Below are positions 53,001 through 61,176 of a stretch of DNA of 64,000 nt, piece after piece. A model generated the notes under the pieces. That model was not told where the DNA came from. It saw nothing but the letters and a program-made list of their open reading frames with translations, and ran no database searches. Both the position numbers and the translations under genes were made by a program. The stretch's first letter is position 1. Every line of letters starts with the position of its first letter. The DNA comes from Vallitaleaceae bacterium (lineage in GTDB: Bacteria > Bacillota > Clostridia > Lachnospirales > Vallitaleaceae): contig JANQFZ010000079.1 in assembly GCA_028277605.1 (NCBI GenBank), positions 1-64,000 of the forward strand, written 5' to 3'.

Positions 53001-54992
53001 TATGGATCGCATTGTAATCAAGGGCATCATTGGATAAGATCACTATATAATGATTCTATTTCTAGAACTAAAGATGATGCAATGCTATTTGATGAGGCTG
53101 TATCAGAAGAACCTTCAGATGCTGGAATTAACATTCGGTCAGACTTTAAAGACACGGCACTTTTTCAATCTATGCGTCTTAATGATAATGGAGAAGGTAC
53201 ACTTACCTTTAAGCTTCCTGATAATGTAACTGCATGGCGTATGACATTTGCAGGCATATCACAATCCCTAAAAGCGGGCACAACGATTGAAGAATTGAGA
53301 GTGACACTACCATTTTTTATTAACACGTCCTTAACTTCAACTTACTTAGAAGGAGATAAACCGTATATAGGTGTAACTGCTTATGGTAATGCGTTAAAAG
53401 AAAACGAAACTATTGATTATGAAGTCAGATGTGACAAGATCGGTTATGTAACATCCATGGAAGGTGAAGCTTATGAACGCATAAATATTCCTCTATGGGA
53501 ATTAGAAGAAGGGATTTATCCAATTATTATTAAGGCATTGACACAATCTGGCTATGGTGATGGTTTAGAGCAGACGATACAAGTGGTAAAGACCTATCAT
53601 CAAATAGAAACTGCTGATTACTATGAGCTTACACCAGAGGTTGAGATAAAAGCAAATCAGCAGGGAATGACTACGCTAACCTTTGTAGATAAGGGAAGAG
53701 GACAATTTATACCACAGCTGTATGCTCTATCTTATCAGGGGGGTAAACGAATCGATCAGAAGTATATAGCCTATAGTGCATCAGAACTTCTAAAAAAATA
53801 CTTTGGTTCAGAACTGTCCTTAACTAAAGAAGAAGTTAATCTTTCTAATTATCAAACCCAGGATGGCGGTTATGCAATATTGCCTTACGCCCAGAGTGAT
53901 ATTGAAACAACTGTAAAGCTCCTGCCTATTATTAAGGAAAACATTAATACACAAAAGTTAAAACACTATTTATATAATGTATTGAAGGATAAAAATATCA
54001 GACATCAAGCAGCAGCAGCTTATGGTCTGACTATCTTAGAGGAGCCAATATTATTAGAGCTCACTAAGTTAAGCAAAATAACTAATTTAAATTTAGAAGA
54101 CCACTTATATTTAGCTCTTGCCTATGCTCAGATAGGTGCAGATTATGAAGCTGGAAAGCTTTATGAAGAAAAAATACAACCGTATGTAGAAACTTATCAA
54201 AACACAGCTAGAGTAAAATATGGGCAGAATGAAGACGGTTACTTAGGCTATACAGGTCTTGCAATGCTACTTGCTTCTAAACTAGAGTTAGATGAAAAAG
54301 ACAAGTTTTATGATTATGTCACGAATACTCATTCTAAAGAAGTCCTTGTTAGTATAGAAAAATTAACATATATTATGGACGAAATAGAAAAGAGAACAGA
54401 TGAATCATTAACTATCATCTATAGTTACGACGGAAAAACGTATGAGAAAAAAATTGAAAGAGGCTGGCCTGTCTCTATAAGAGTCCCTTCCAGTAAACTC
54501 AATGAATTTAAGATTAAAGAAGTTGAGGGTGAAGCTGCTGTTGTTGCCATTGATTCAAAGCCATTGGATACTGCCTATACTAACGATGATGATTTGCAGG
54601 TCAATAGAACATTTTATAACTATTCGACAACCCAAGAAACTAAGACTTTTGACCAATCAGATATTGTAAAGGTGGTATTGAGTTGGAAGGTTTCTAGTGA
54701 AGCCATTGACAGATCTTATTCAATAACGGACTATGTTCCATCAGGTCTCAAACCTATTGAGAATACTTGGCAGATGGGATTAGAGAATAGCGGAGGTTAT
54801 TGTTATAGAGACATTGAAGGACAGAAGGTAAGCTTTTATATTAGTAGGGATTTTAGTCATGATAAGCCTTTATACTATTATGCCAGAGTGGTAACCCCTG
54901 GGACGTATAAGGCGGAAGGTACTATAATTCAAGGAAATAAAGTAAAGGAAAGTATGTTTATTGGAGACGATGATAATATAACAATTCAATAA
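50091..54992 (+). CDS. Bacterial alpha-2-macroglobulin-like protein without thioester
   Basis: 1633 residues. N-terminal signal anchor (about 4-24), a Big_5-like Ig domain (about 120-215: PRNETTEVPVNTGIEIYF), then MG-type beta domains including YWRYLQTDRVLYQPDDTIEL and PNLEEGNYQINIKVKD. The A2M core has VPVPDVFVNMSMVDEAMF and VTAWRMTFAGIS, followed by the helical thioester-domain region and a C-terminal receptor-like domain (YSITDYVPSGLKPI). Where CxEQ is expected the sequence reads YQGGKRIDQK, so the covalent trap is absent, as in YfaS-type proteins. It may inhibit proteases or shield the wall non-covalently. No PBP1C gene is adjacent. Confidence 0.9.
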   Translation: MKRKIWSIILIIATTAVIIGGSSVYNNIQARAEIYRNGYALLPQKQDATGIDTKTGFLLSSKEKDITIEQIQSELRIQPEISFKVEEDEKGFLITLDKELEKNYLVTLTFREASWTFQTMSEFKVMGTLPRNETTEVPVNTGIEIYFSHDGARLKDYFDIQPKAEGRFETHGNVVVFVPKALKEKTIYTITLKEGLTLKDSEQTLKEPYTFSFETAVKDERIDKEPNGYFNFSNSINEFGTEEVPKIPMNYRIYKETGEDTIKAGIYAYPSADAFIEALDNYRDVPIWSYYGLEDSKISTETLSKVITFEQPIDLTKGREQFLNIPESLPAGYYIVDCTWDDNHFQTMMQVTDISFYYMNTANQSLVWLNDLKTGKTLSDAKVTDIELGTSYKTNTQGVAEIKHGKDKRDYIGVYKIEADTRSAVLIAYGHTDMRGYEQSNRYWRYLQTDRVLYQPDDTIELWGFLKNRYDKETIDEITVELAQGGWYYWDYLPYYGQEMPYVTETLKVDNGFYDGKLQLPNLEEGNYQINIKVKDKIISSSTIQVENYVKPAYQLEISKDKEAVMIGDTAQFQIATTFFEGTPVANLDVHYSISGMTYDDETVKTDLKGNSSVSYTPKYDSNYQGIVQTYFSAYASLPESGQIHGNQSIRVFVNDIHVDLDAKLKDNTGELSVLVHDIVLDRLNNATAEDEQDFLGQPSEGRPFTGTIYKNVWNKKEVGEYYDYINKVVRKEYEYYKETTQLQSVNFTTDKEGKAKVNIPFPKEPHCYYTAELSTTDKLGRMMKFELLFGERWTLIQPERYDSYQLHSEKEEFDINDTIEVSFVNYDKPLEEGNYLYVAAQNGIRSYDVTHASTYSRTFDTASIPNIELRGVCFNGKTYIESEAFNARINLEESKINFTVETDKTEYKPGEVCTVKLKAVMDSSEGSVPVPDVFVNMSMVDEAMFQLRDQTVDTLSALYEWVPDGIYSTYGSHCNQGHHWIRSLYNDSISRTKDDAMLFDEAVSEEPSDAGINIRSDFKDTALFQSMRLNDNGEGTLTFKLPDNVTAWRMTFAGISQSLKAGTTIEELRVTLPFFINTSLTSTYLEGDKPYIGVTAYGNALKENETIDYEVRCDKIGYVTSMEGEAYERINIPLWELEEGIYPIIIKALTQSGYGDGLEQTIQVVKTYHQIETADYYELTPEVEIKANQQGMTTLTFVDKGRGQFIPQLYALSYQGGKRIDQKYIAYSASELLKKYFGSELSLTKEEVNLSNYQTQDGGYAILPYAQSDIETTVKLLPIIKENINTQKLKHYLYNVLKDKNIRHQAAAAYGLTILEEPILLELTKLSKITNLNLEDHLYLALAYAQIGADYEAGKLYEEKIQPYVETYQNTARVKYGQNEDGYLGYTGLAMLLASKLELDEKDKFYDYVTNTHSKEVLVSIEKLTYIMDEIEKRTDESLTIIYSYDGKTYEKKIERGWPVSIRVPSSKLNEFKIKEVEGEAAVVAIDSKPLDTAYTNDDDLQVNRTFYNYSTTQETKTFDQSDIVKVVLSWKVSSEAIDRSYSITDYVPSGLKPIENTWQMGLENSGGYCYRDIEGQKVSFYISRDFSHDKPLYYYARVVTPGTYKAEGTIIQGNKVKESMFIGDDDNITIQ

Positions 54993-55000
54993 TATCTAAT

Positions 55001-55034
55001 TGAAAAGAACTGTTTGAAGAAACAGTTCTTTTCA
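55001..55034. terminator. Terminator after alpha-2-macroglobulin gene
   Basis: A perfect 15-bp stem TGAAAAGAACTGTTT / AAACAGTTCTTTTCA with loop GAAG. Confidence 0.85.
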
Positions 55035-55077
55035 GCAATGAAAAACGTTAGCCTGAATAATTAAGGGAGAGTTTAAG

Positions 55078-55590
55078 ATGTGGGAAGAGTATTTCAATCA
55101 TTTTATTTTTGGTCCAATGATTAAAGGAAGTACTGTGATTATAGTAACACTGATTGTGCTGGTTATAGGAAAGGCTGCCATCAGAAAATACTTTAATATA
55201 GTCGCTCAATTCAGAAAAAATATTAACAAAATAACAACCGTAAAAAAGGTTCTCTTAAATATTTATAAAATTATAGTACTATTTGTATCCATAACCATTT
55301 TTCTTAACTATGTATTAGGTGTAGATACATCCTCTATTTTAACTGTTGCTGGTGTTAGTGGTGTGGCTGTAGGCTTTGCTAGTCAGAATATTATCAAAGA
55401 TATGCTTTCAGGTATTCTACTTCTAATGGAAGAAAATCTTACAATTGGAGATAATATTTCTGTAAATGGTTATAAAGGAGTTGTTGAAGATATCAATATG
55501 CGTTCTATCTCAATAAGAGATGAACAGGGTGTATTGCATATCATCCCCAATAATGTAATAAGAGATTTTTCCAATTACTCAAGAAAATAG
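55078..55590 (+). CDS. Short MscS-type mechanosensitive channel
   Basis: 170 residues: membrane segments at about 17-35, 58-80 and the pore helix region 88-115, with VAGVSGVAVGFASQNIIKDMLSG and the beta domain LTIGDNISVNGYKGVVEDINMRSISIRDEQGVLHIIPN. The large C-terminal alpha/beta cage of MscS (about 100 residues) is absent; the protein ends at FSNYSRK. The downstream DNA has no obvious continuation. It may be a naturally minimal channel or an early stop. ATG after AGGGAGAG. Confidence 0.87.
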   Translation: MWEEYFNHFIFGPMIKGSTVIIVTLIVLVIGKAAIRKYFNIVAQFRKNINKITTVKKVLLNIYKIIVLFVSITIFLNYVLGVDTSSILTVAGVSGVAVGFASQNIIKDMLSGILLLMEENLTIGDNISVNGYKGVVEDINMRSISIRDEQGVLHIIPNNVIRDFSNYSRK

Positions 55591-55614
55591 CAAGAGGTGT
55601 TTTGGGTATATAGA

Positions 55615-56445
55615 CTAATCATGAGAATATAATTTTTTAAACTGACCGGGTGTCAGTCCTTCCATTTTTTTAAATAGAGCACCGAAATAACTAGCGTTTT
55701 CAAACCCAACCTGACGGCTTATTTTTCCAATAGATAAATATGGATTCTGAAGTATAAATTCCTTGCTTTTATTTATACGTACTTGGTGAATATACTCAAA
55801 GGGTCTTTTTTGAAGGAGTTTATTGAATAATTGACAAAGATACTGGGGTGTTACCTCAATCAATTCAGCTAGTGCATCTATGGTTAATAGCTTTTCATAG
55901 TTCGAATCAATGTAGTCAATGACAGGCTGTAATTTATTGTGTTGATTGAAAATAGAAGCTTGGTCAATACGCATGGTGTTTTTTACAATATCCACGAGAA
56001 ACTGAAATAAAAAGGCTGAGGTCTCTACGTTGGTATAGATATCATTAGAAGTGCTTAAATTAAAGCATTGAACCAGCTTTTCTTCTAGTAAATGGCTATG
56101 TTTAATGGTATAAACACCAGTTTTATGTATACCAATCTGATGGAGTAAGGAATGTAGGCTATAGCCATTAAATCCAATCCAATGGGTTATCCAGGGTTTT
56201 TTAACCGCCCAATATTTATGGAAAACATCAGGATAGATAAAAATTCCTTTTCCTGGCTGAATCGTATATTCTTTATGATCATAGTAAAACAGACCTTCTC
56301 CTGAGATGCATTGTATCCATTGGTAAGCAGGGTAGCCATTGGGACGGGTGAGCTCAGTTTCTTCAAAATAGATACCACTGTTAATAAGATATATGGGAAG
56401 TTTTAAATGTGATTTAGTTATAATTGGGAAATGTGTATTTTTCAT
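55615..56445 (-). CDS. AraC-family regulator with cupin-like N-terminus
   Basis: 276 residues. The N-terminal half (LFYYDHKEYTIQPGKGIFIYP, HKYWAVKKPWITHWIGFNG) is an AraC-binding cupin; the C-terminal half has two helix-turn-helix motifs (TIDALAELIEVTPQYLCQLF and SIGKISRQVGFENASYFGAL) ending EGLTPGQFKKLY. It is divergent from the GH2 gene at 56587 over a 141-bp spacer, and so probably activates it in response to a galactoside or related sugar. Confidence 0.92.
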   Translation of the reverse strand: MKNTHFPIITKSHLKLPIYLINSGIYFEETELTRPNGYPAYQWIQCISGEGLFYYDHKEYTIQPGKGIFIYPDVFHKYWAVKKPWITHWIGFNGYSLHSLLHQIGIHKTGVYTIKHSHLLEEKLVQCFNLSTSNDIYTNVETSAFLFQFLVDIVKNTMRIDQASIFNQHNKLQPVIDYIDSNYEKLLTIDALAELIEVTPQYLCQLFNKLLQKRPFEYIHQVRINKSKEFILQNPYLSIGKISRQVGFENASYFGALFKKMEGLTPGQFKKLYSHD

Positions 56446-56586
56446 AAAAATAACCTCTTATCTATAATAGTAATAAAATGCCAGATCTATATTCATATAT
56501 TGATATAAATATTAAAATCTATCTATATAATAAGTTTTAATTCTATATTATAATATTAATATAATTATAGTCAAGGAGGTTTTGTC

Positions 56587-58824
56587 ATGTCAAGAACAAT
56601 GATACCCATCAATCACGATTGGAAATATAGTCCTGAATTCAAAGAGGCATTTATACTCAATACATTCGATGATAATCACTTTGAAGCAATTATGCTGCCT
56701 CATATGAATCAGGAAATTCCATATAACTATTTTGATGAAAAAATGTATCAATTTATTTCTTGTTATAGAAAGCATTTCAATTTAGATAGTACACACAAAG
56801 GGAAGAGGATTTTTGTTGATTTTGAAGGGGTGATGACCTATGCTAAGGTCTATTTGAATGGTCACTATCTGGGTGAACATAAAGGTGGTTACACACCCTT
56901 TAGTTTTGAGTTAACTGAACAGATTATCTATGATGGAGATAATACTTTAACCGTCATGGTAGATTCAACTGAAAGGGATGATATACCTCCGTTTGGTCAT
57001 GTTATAGACTACTTGACCTATGGTGGTATTTATAGAGAAGTTAATCTTCGCGTTGTGGATGATATCTTTATAGAAAATGTCTTTGCTAAGCCAAAAGATA
57101 TCCTGCAATTAGAAAAACAACTACAAGCTGAGGTTTTTATATCTAATTTATCCGAAAAAGAGCAAATCTACACGGTTCAATTAGAGATTGCTAATGGGGA
57201 TGAGATTTTAGGTACCATAGAGAAAGATATAACTTTAAAAAACAAAAAAGAAACCTTTATACTAAGTATTAAGAACTTAAAAGATATAAAATTATGGGAT
57301 ATTAATGAGCCTAATCTATATCAGGTCAGTGTTCACTTGATACTCAATGGTCAAAAAACTGATACGTATAGTTTTAAAACTGGATTTAGAATGGCTGAAT
57401 TTACTCCCAATGGTTTTTTATTGAATGGAAGAAAACTTAAGCTAAGAGGTCTCAATAGGCATCAGTCTTTCCCTTACGTAGGCTATGCAATGCCTAAAAG
57501 AGCTCAGGTAAAAGATGCAGATATCTTAAAAGATGAGTTACATCTTAATATGGTTAGAACCTCCCATTACCCACAGTCTAAACATTTCTTAAACCGATGT
57601 GATGAAATAGGCTTACTAGTTTTTGAAGAGTTGCCGGGCTGGCAGCATATTGGAGATAAGAGCTGGCAGCAAATCGCATGCCAAAATGTTATAGAAATGA
57701 TTCAAAGAGATTTTAATCATCCATCTATTGTTTTGTGGGGTGTTCGCATTAATGAGTCGGAAGATAATCATGATTTTTATACAGATACAAATAGGATTGC
57801 CCATGAGATGGATGAAACAAGACAGACGGGCGGGGTCAGATTTATTAATGATAGTGAATTGCTAGAGGATGTCTATACCGTCAATGATTTTGCTTATGGG
57901 GAGAAAGGTGAAACAAGAGTTTTAAGACCTCAGCAAGAAGTTACAGGCTTAAAACAAAACGTTCCATATCTTAACACAGAATACAATGGGCATATGTATC
58001 CAACCAAGCGTTTTGATCAAGAAGAGCGTTTGAACGAGCATGCACTTAGACATTCTAATGTACTCAGTCATTCTGCTTTAGATCCACATAAATGCGGTGC
58101 TATTGGTTGGTGTGCTTTTGATTATAATACCCATTACCAATTTGGTTCTGGAGATAGAATTTGTTATCATGGCGTTATGGATATGTTTAGAATACCAAAG
58201 TTTGCTGCCTACGCATATAGCAGTCAGGTAGCCCCTGAAGTAGACCTTATATTAGAGCCAGTGACGATTTATTCCAGAGGTGAACGTGCCATTGCTGGTA
58301 TTGCACCTTTAACCATCTTTACTAATTGCGATTCCATTCAGTTATATGATGACCAAAAGCTATTAGGTGAATACTATCCATCCTATGAAAATTATGCTGG
58401 TCTTGAATATCCGCCTATTATAATAGAAAAGCTAGTTGGTACTTGGGGAATGGATTGGAATGATTTGAAGATAGTTGGACTTATAAAGGGTCAAGAAGTC
58501 ATCACCAAGAATTACATCAAAAATCCTATATTCACTCAATTAAGTGTTGAGGTGGATGATTTTGAATTAAATGCTGGAGAAATGGATGTTACAAGAATTG
58601 TAATTAAGGCTGTGGATCAGATAGGTCATATGATTCCTTTTATAGATGAGATAGTTACTGTAGACATAGAAGGACCTGCAAAGTTGATAGGATCGTCAAC
58701 CTTTCCATTAATTGGAGGATGTAGAGGTGTATGGATTAAAACAACGGGTGAGCAGGGAATGATAAAATTAGTTATTAGGAGTAGTAGGGTAGATTCTGTT
58801 GTGGTTGAAGTGGTAGTAAAATAG
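56587..58824 (+). CDS. GH2 family beta-galactosidase/beta-glucuronidase-like enzyme
   Basis: 745 residues: sugar-binding jelly roll (about 1-165, with RIFVDFEGVMTYAKVYLNGH), Ig-like domain (about 170-275), catalytic TIM barrel from about 280 (KLRGLNRHQSFPYVGYAM, MVRTSHYPQSKHFLNRCDE). Predicted acid/base Glu390 in GVRINESED (NE motif) and nucleophile Glu465 in YLNTEYNG, then C-terminal beta domains. Substrate type (galactoside, glucuronide, mannoside) is not certain. AAGGAGG precedes the ATG. Regulated, by position, by the divergent AraC protein. Confidence 0.92.
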   Translation: MSRTMIPINHDWKYSPEFKEAFILNTFDDNHFEAIMLPHMNQEIPYNYFDEKMYQFISCYRKHFNLDSTHKGKRIFVDFEGVMTYAKVYLNGHYLGEHKGGYTPFSFELTEQIIYDGDNTLTVMVDSTERDDIPPFGHVIDYLTYGGIYREVNLRVVDDIFIENVFAKPKDILQLEKQLQAEVFISNLSEKEQIYTVQLEIANGDEILGTIEKDITLKNKKETFILSIKNLKDIKLWDINEPNLYQVSVHLILNGQKTDTYSFKTGFRMAEFTPNGFLLNGRKLKLRGLNRHQSFPYVGYAMPKRAQVKDADILKDELHLNMVRTSHYPQSKHFLNRCDEIGLLVFEELPGWQHIGDKSWQQIACQNVIEMIQRDFNHPSIVLWGVRINESEDNHDFYTDTNRIAHEMDETRQTGGVRFINDSELLEDVYTVNDFAYGEKGETRVLRPQQEVTGLKQNVPYLNTEYNGHMYPTKRFDQEERLNEHALRHSNVLSHSALDPHKCGAIGWCAFDYNTHYQFGSGDRICYHGVMDMFRIPKFAAYAYSSQVAPEVDLILEPVTIYSRGERAIAGIAPLTIFTNCDSIQLYDDQKLLGEYYPSYENYAGLEYPPIIIEKLVGTWGMDWNDLKIVGLIKGQEVITKNYIKNPIFTQLSVEVDDFELNAGEMDVTRIVIKAVDQIGHMIPFIDEIVTVDIEGPAKLIGSSTFPLIGGCRGVWIKTTGEQGMIKLVIRSSRVDSVVVEVVVK

Positions 58825-58928
58825 TATTATGTTCAAGTGTTATAAAATGAGAAAAATATATACTTGATCTATAAGAAATGTTTTAAATATTGTGAGAGAC
58901 GGTCAAAATTTTAGCTTGTTGGTAAACG

Positions 58929-58984
58929 GTCAAGGGTGAATAGTATTTAGGAGTTCTGTTACAAATACTATTCACCTTTTCTGT
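58929..58984 (+). repeat. Palindromic element, copy C (56 bp)
   Basis: AAGGGTGAATAGTATTT (58932-58948) and AAATACTATTCACCTTTT (58963-58980) form a near-perfect hairpin. Outer bases GTCAA and CTGT match copies A and B, and the similarity to copy A extends leftward (GGTAAACGGTCAAGGGTGA versus GGTGAACAGTCAAGGGTGA). The internal segment of A and B is missing, so this is a minimal form. Confidence 0.75.
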
Positions 58985-59095
58985 ATTAGTGGTTATAGAC
59001 TATTTAATACAACTAGGAATTATGAAAGGTTATTAATTAATGTTTACTTTTGTATTCAATGCTCAATACTTATAGTATTAAATAGTTCACTACAT

Positions 59096-59824
59096 TTATT
59101 GTATTTGTATATCTTTAGGATTTAGTCTATAAATCATATCTTTACGTTCTACTACAATTTTGATTTTGTCAGCAGTTTCTTTATCATTTTTTATTTTGAG
59201 TAGTAATTCTTTGGTAGGATTAATGGCTATAGGATGAGCAACTGATTTTAGCATTGAAAAGTCGCCGGTTGTATCGCCGTATGCATAGGATTGAGATAAT
59301 TGGATAGAATAGTGTTTTACAAATTCATTCAGGGCTTTTTTCTTATTTATGCTGTTCCACATAGGGGTAATATCTCCGGTATAGGTAGATTTGTCATTAA
59401 TTTTGTAGGTTGTTCCAACATAATCATGAAAACCGTATTTGGCTGCCATTTCTCCTATTAATTCAGAAGGAGAACCGGAAATTGCAATGACTTTGTGACC
59501 TTGTTCCATGTGATATTTTATTCTGTTCCTTGTATAGGTATAGACTCTATCTCCTTTTTGTTCAATAACTTTCTTGGCAATGAACTGTATGTGAGTACTG
59601 TGGAGTCCTTTGATGGCATCTGTATATATTTCTGCCATTTTTAAAAGATAGTCATCGTAGTTACCAATTCTTCTATCCCATTTAAGATATTTTTCTTGAA
59701 CTTCATTATACCACCTATGTTTATCTATTATCTCAGATTTAATGAGCTTTTTAAAAATCTCTGTAATAAGACCTTCTCTATAGAGCGTTCCATCAATATC
59801 AAAAAATGCTCCAATAACTTTCAT
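59096..59824 (-). CDS. HAD-IB (SerB-like) phosphatase
   Basis: 242 residues: nucleophile AFFDIDGTLYREG (Asp9, Asp11), helical cap (about 20-90), motif II VIAISGSPSELIGEMA, DYVGTTYKIND, Lys motif region NKKKALNEF, and metal-binding YAYGDTTGDFSMLK. Fits HAD subfamily IB (phosphoserine phosphatase-like). I start at the ATG at 59824, which follows GGGAGGTG; the longer frame begins with an unsupported LVHFFWEV stretch. Substrate unknown. It is a single gene. Confidence 0.88.
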   Translation of the reverse strand: MKVIGAFFDIDGTLYREGLITEIFKKLIKSEIIDKHRWYNEVQEKYLKWDRRIGNYDDYLLKMAEIYTDAIKGLHSTHIQFIAKKVIEQKGDRVYTYTRNRIKYHMEQGHKVIAISGSPSELIGEMAAKYGFHDYVGTTYKINDKSTYTGDITPMWNSINKKKALNEFVKHYSIQLSQSYAYGDTTGDFSMLKSVAHPIAINPTKELLLKIKNDKETADKIKIVVERKDMIYRLNPKDIQIQ

Positions 59825-59860
59825 GAAACACACCTCCCAAAAAAAATGGACCAGTTTCAA

Positions 59861-60182
59861 AAATGGATATTATGACATATTCTACACTATAGAAGAGAAA
59901 GGTGCAATAGAAAAAAATAGTAACAACTTACCTTGCGATCTTTGATAAGAATGGTTACAATAAACTTATAAAGAAGAGAAGCTGAGAGTTTGAATAAATT
60001 CTGCTTACTCGTCTTTGTAAAAAGAGAAAATCATCATCTTAATAGCTTTGTCAAAGTTGTATCCTAAGTTCAAAGCATTAGATGTTTGAAAACTCTAAGA
60101 CAGGTCTATTCTTTATGTTCTAATGAATTAACATTCAATAGACCGTCGTAGTTAGGTTTAGAATAGAATATATTAAAGGAGA
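59861..60182. other. Spacer before DUF1292 gene
   Basis: About 320 bp without coding sequence. Contains a candidate promoter at 59933-59961 and the ribosome site AAAGGAG (60175-60181), giving a leader of about 220 nt. Confidence 0.5.
59933..59961 (+). promoter_or_regulatory. Possible promoter for DUF1292 gene
   Basis: TTGCGA (59933-59938), 17-bp spacer, TACAAT (59956-59961). Confidence 0.4.
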
Positions 60183-60191
60183 ATGACGACT

Positions 60192-60542
60192 ATGAGTGAC
60201 GAACACAATATCAATAGTGAAGAGGAACTTGAGAATCATCACGATCACCACCACCATGATCATGATCATCACCATGATGAAGAGGAGCAAACTATTATTT
60301 TGTCATTAGACGACAACACTGAACTAGAGTGTCATGTTTTGGGTATCTTTGATTGTGACAATCAGAAGTATATGGCGTTGCTTCCTTTTGGTGAAGAAGA
60401 TGTGTTTATTTATCGTTATCAAGAAGGTGAAGATGGTGGACCTATCTTAGATCTAATTGAAAATGATGATGAGTATGATAAAGTAGGTCAGACCTTCTAT
60501 GATATACTTGAGGAAAAGGAAGAGGATACCAACCAAGATTAA
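60192..60542 (+). CDS. Histidine-rich DUF1292 protein
   Basis: 116 residues. Residues about 12-33 are almost entirely His, Asp and Glu (HHDHHHHDHDHHHDEEE), a likely metal-chelating tail. Residues 35-105 are the acidic DUF1292 domain (ILSLDDNTELECHVLGIFD, YMALLPFGEEDVFIYRY). I start at the ATG at 60192, ten bases after AAAGGAG; the ATG at 60183 is only one base after it. DUF1292 proteins are small and of unknown function, usually beside yrrK/alaS in Bacillus; here the gene stands alone. Confidence 0.9.
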   Translation: MSDEHNINSEEELENHHDHHHHDHDHHHDEEEQTIILSLDDNTELECHVLGIFDCDNQKYMALLPFGEEDVFIYRYQEGEDGGPILDLIENDDEYDKVGQTFYDILEEKEEDTNQD

Positions 60543-60556
60543 GTTTAAATAGATAA

Positions 60557-60577
60557 AAGAGAGCATAATGCTCTCTT
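60557..60577 (+). terminator. Terminator after DUF1292 gene
   Basis: AAGAGAGCAT / ATGCTCTCTT, a compact 10-bp stem followed by CTATTT. Confidence 0.75.
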
Positions 60578-60635
60578 CTATTTACAATTTTGAAAAATTG
60601 ATGATGAATAACCAAAGATAATAAGGAGGAAAAGT

Positions 60636-61052
60636 ATGGTAACTGAAAGTAAAATTAAAGTAAGATATGTAGAGACAGACCAAATGGGAATTGCACACCA
60701 TTCTAATTATTACGCATGGTTTGAAATTGGTCGGTGTAATTATATGGCAACATGTGGTATTACGTACAAATCTATTGAGGAACAAGGTATATTATTGCCT
60801 TTGATTGAGAGCAGCTGTCGTTATATTCATAGAGCTGAATTTGAGGATGTATTAATTATTAAGACTATGTTAAAGGAGCTCAATGGAGTTAAAGCTATTT
60901 TTAATTATGAGGTCATAAGAGAAGTGGATCAGAAGCTCATAGCAAAAGGGAGTACCAGTCATGCCTTTATTAATCGAGATTTTAAATTAGTTAATATCAA
61001 GAAAAAATGTAAGAAGATTTGGGAAGTGTTCTTAAATAACTATCAGGATTAA
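60636..61052 (+). CDS. Acyl-CoA thioesterase, YbgC/4HBT type
   Basis: 138-residue hot-dog-fold protein: KVRYVETDQMGIAHHSNYYAWFE contains the Asp and the HxxNY pattern of the 4-hydroxybenzoyl-CoA thioesterase/YbgC family, then RCNYMATCGI. It hydrolyses acyl-CoA; chain length is unknown. ATG after AAGGAGG. It is a single gene between two terminators. Confidence 0.9.
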   Translation: MVTESKIKVRYVETDQMGIAHHSNYYAWFEIGRCNYMATCGITYKSIEEQGILLPLIESSCRYIHRAEFEDVLIIKTMLKELNGVKAIFNYEVIREVDQKLIAKGSTSHAFINRDFKLVNIKKKCKKIWEVFLNNYQD

Positions 61053-61096
61053 ACAAATTTAGACTAATGTAATAGAGATAGATTGAAAAAACAAAA

Positions 61097-61162
61097 GAAA
61101 CGACAGCTGTTATAGGTAATAATTTATGAGTTATATAATATAAGTCATTCAGCAGCCGTTTC
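61097..61162. terminator. Probable bidirectional terminator
   Basis: GAAACGACAGCTG (61097-61109) pairs with CAGCAGCCGTTTC (61150-61162) at 11 of 13 positions, with a 40-base AT-rich loop, between convergent genes. Confidence 0.45.
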
Positions 61163-61176
61163 ATCATTCTATCCAA

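Noticed and set aside
56500..56531. TTGATA and TATAAT before the GH2 gene
   Set aside because: The spacer is 20 bp, outside the usual range; possibly activator-dependent but not supported enough to list.
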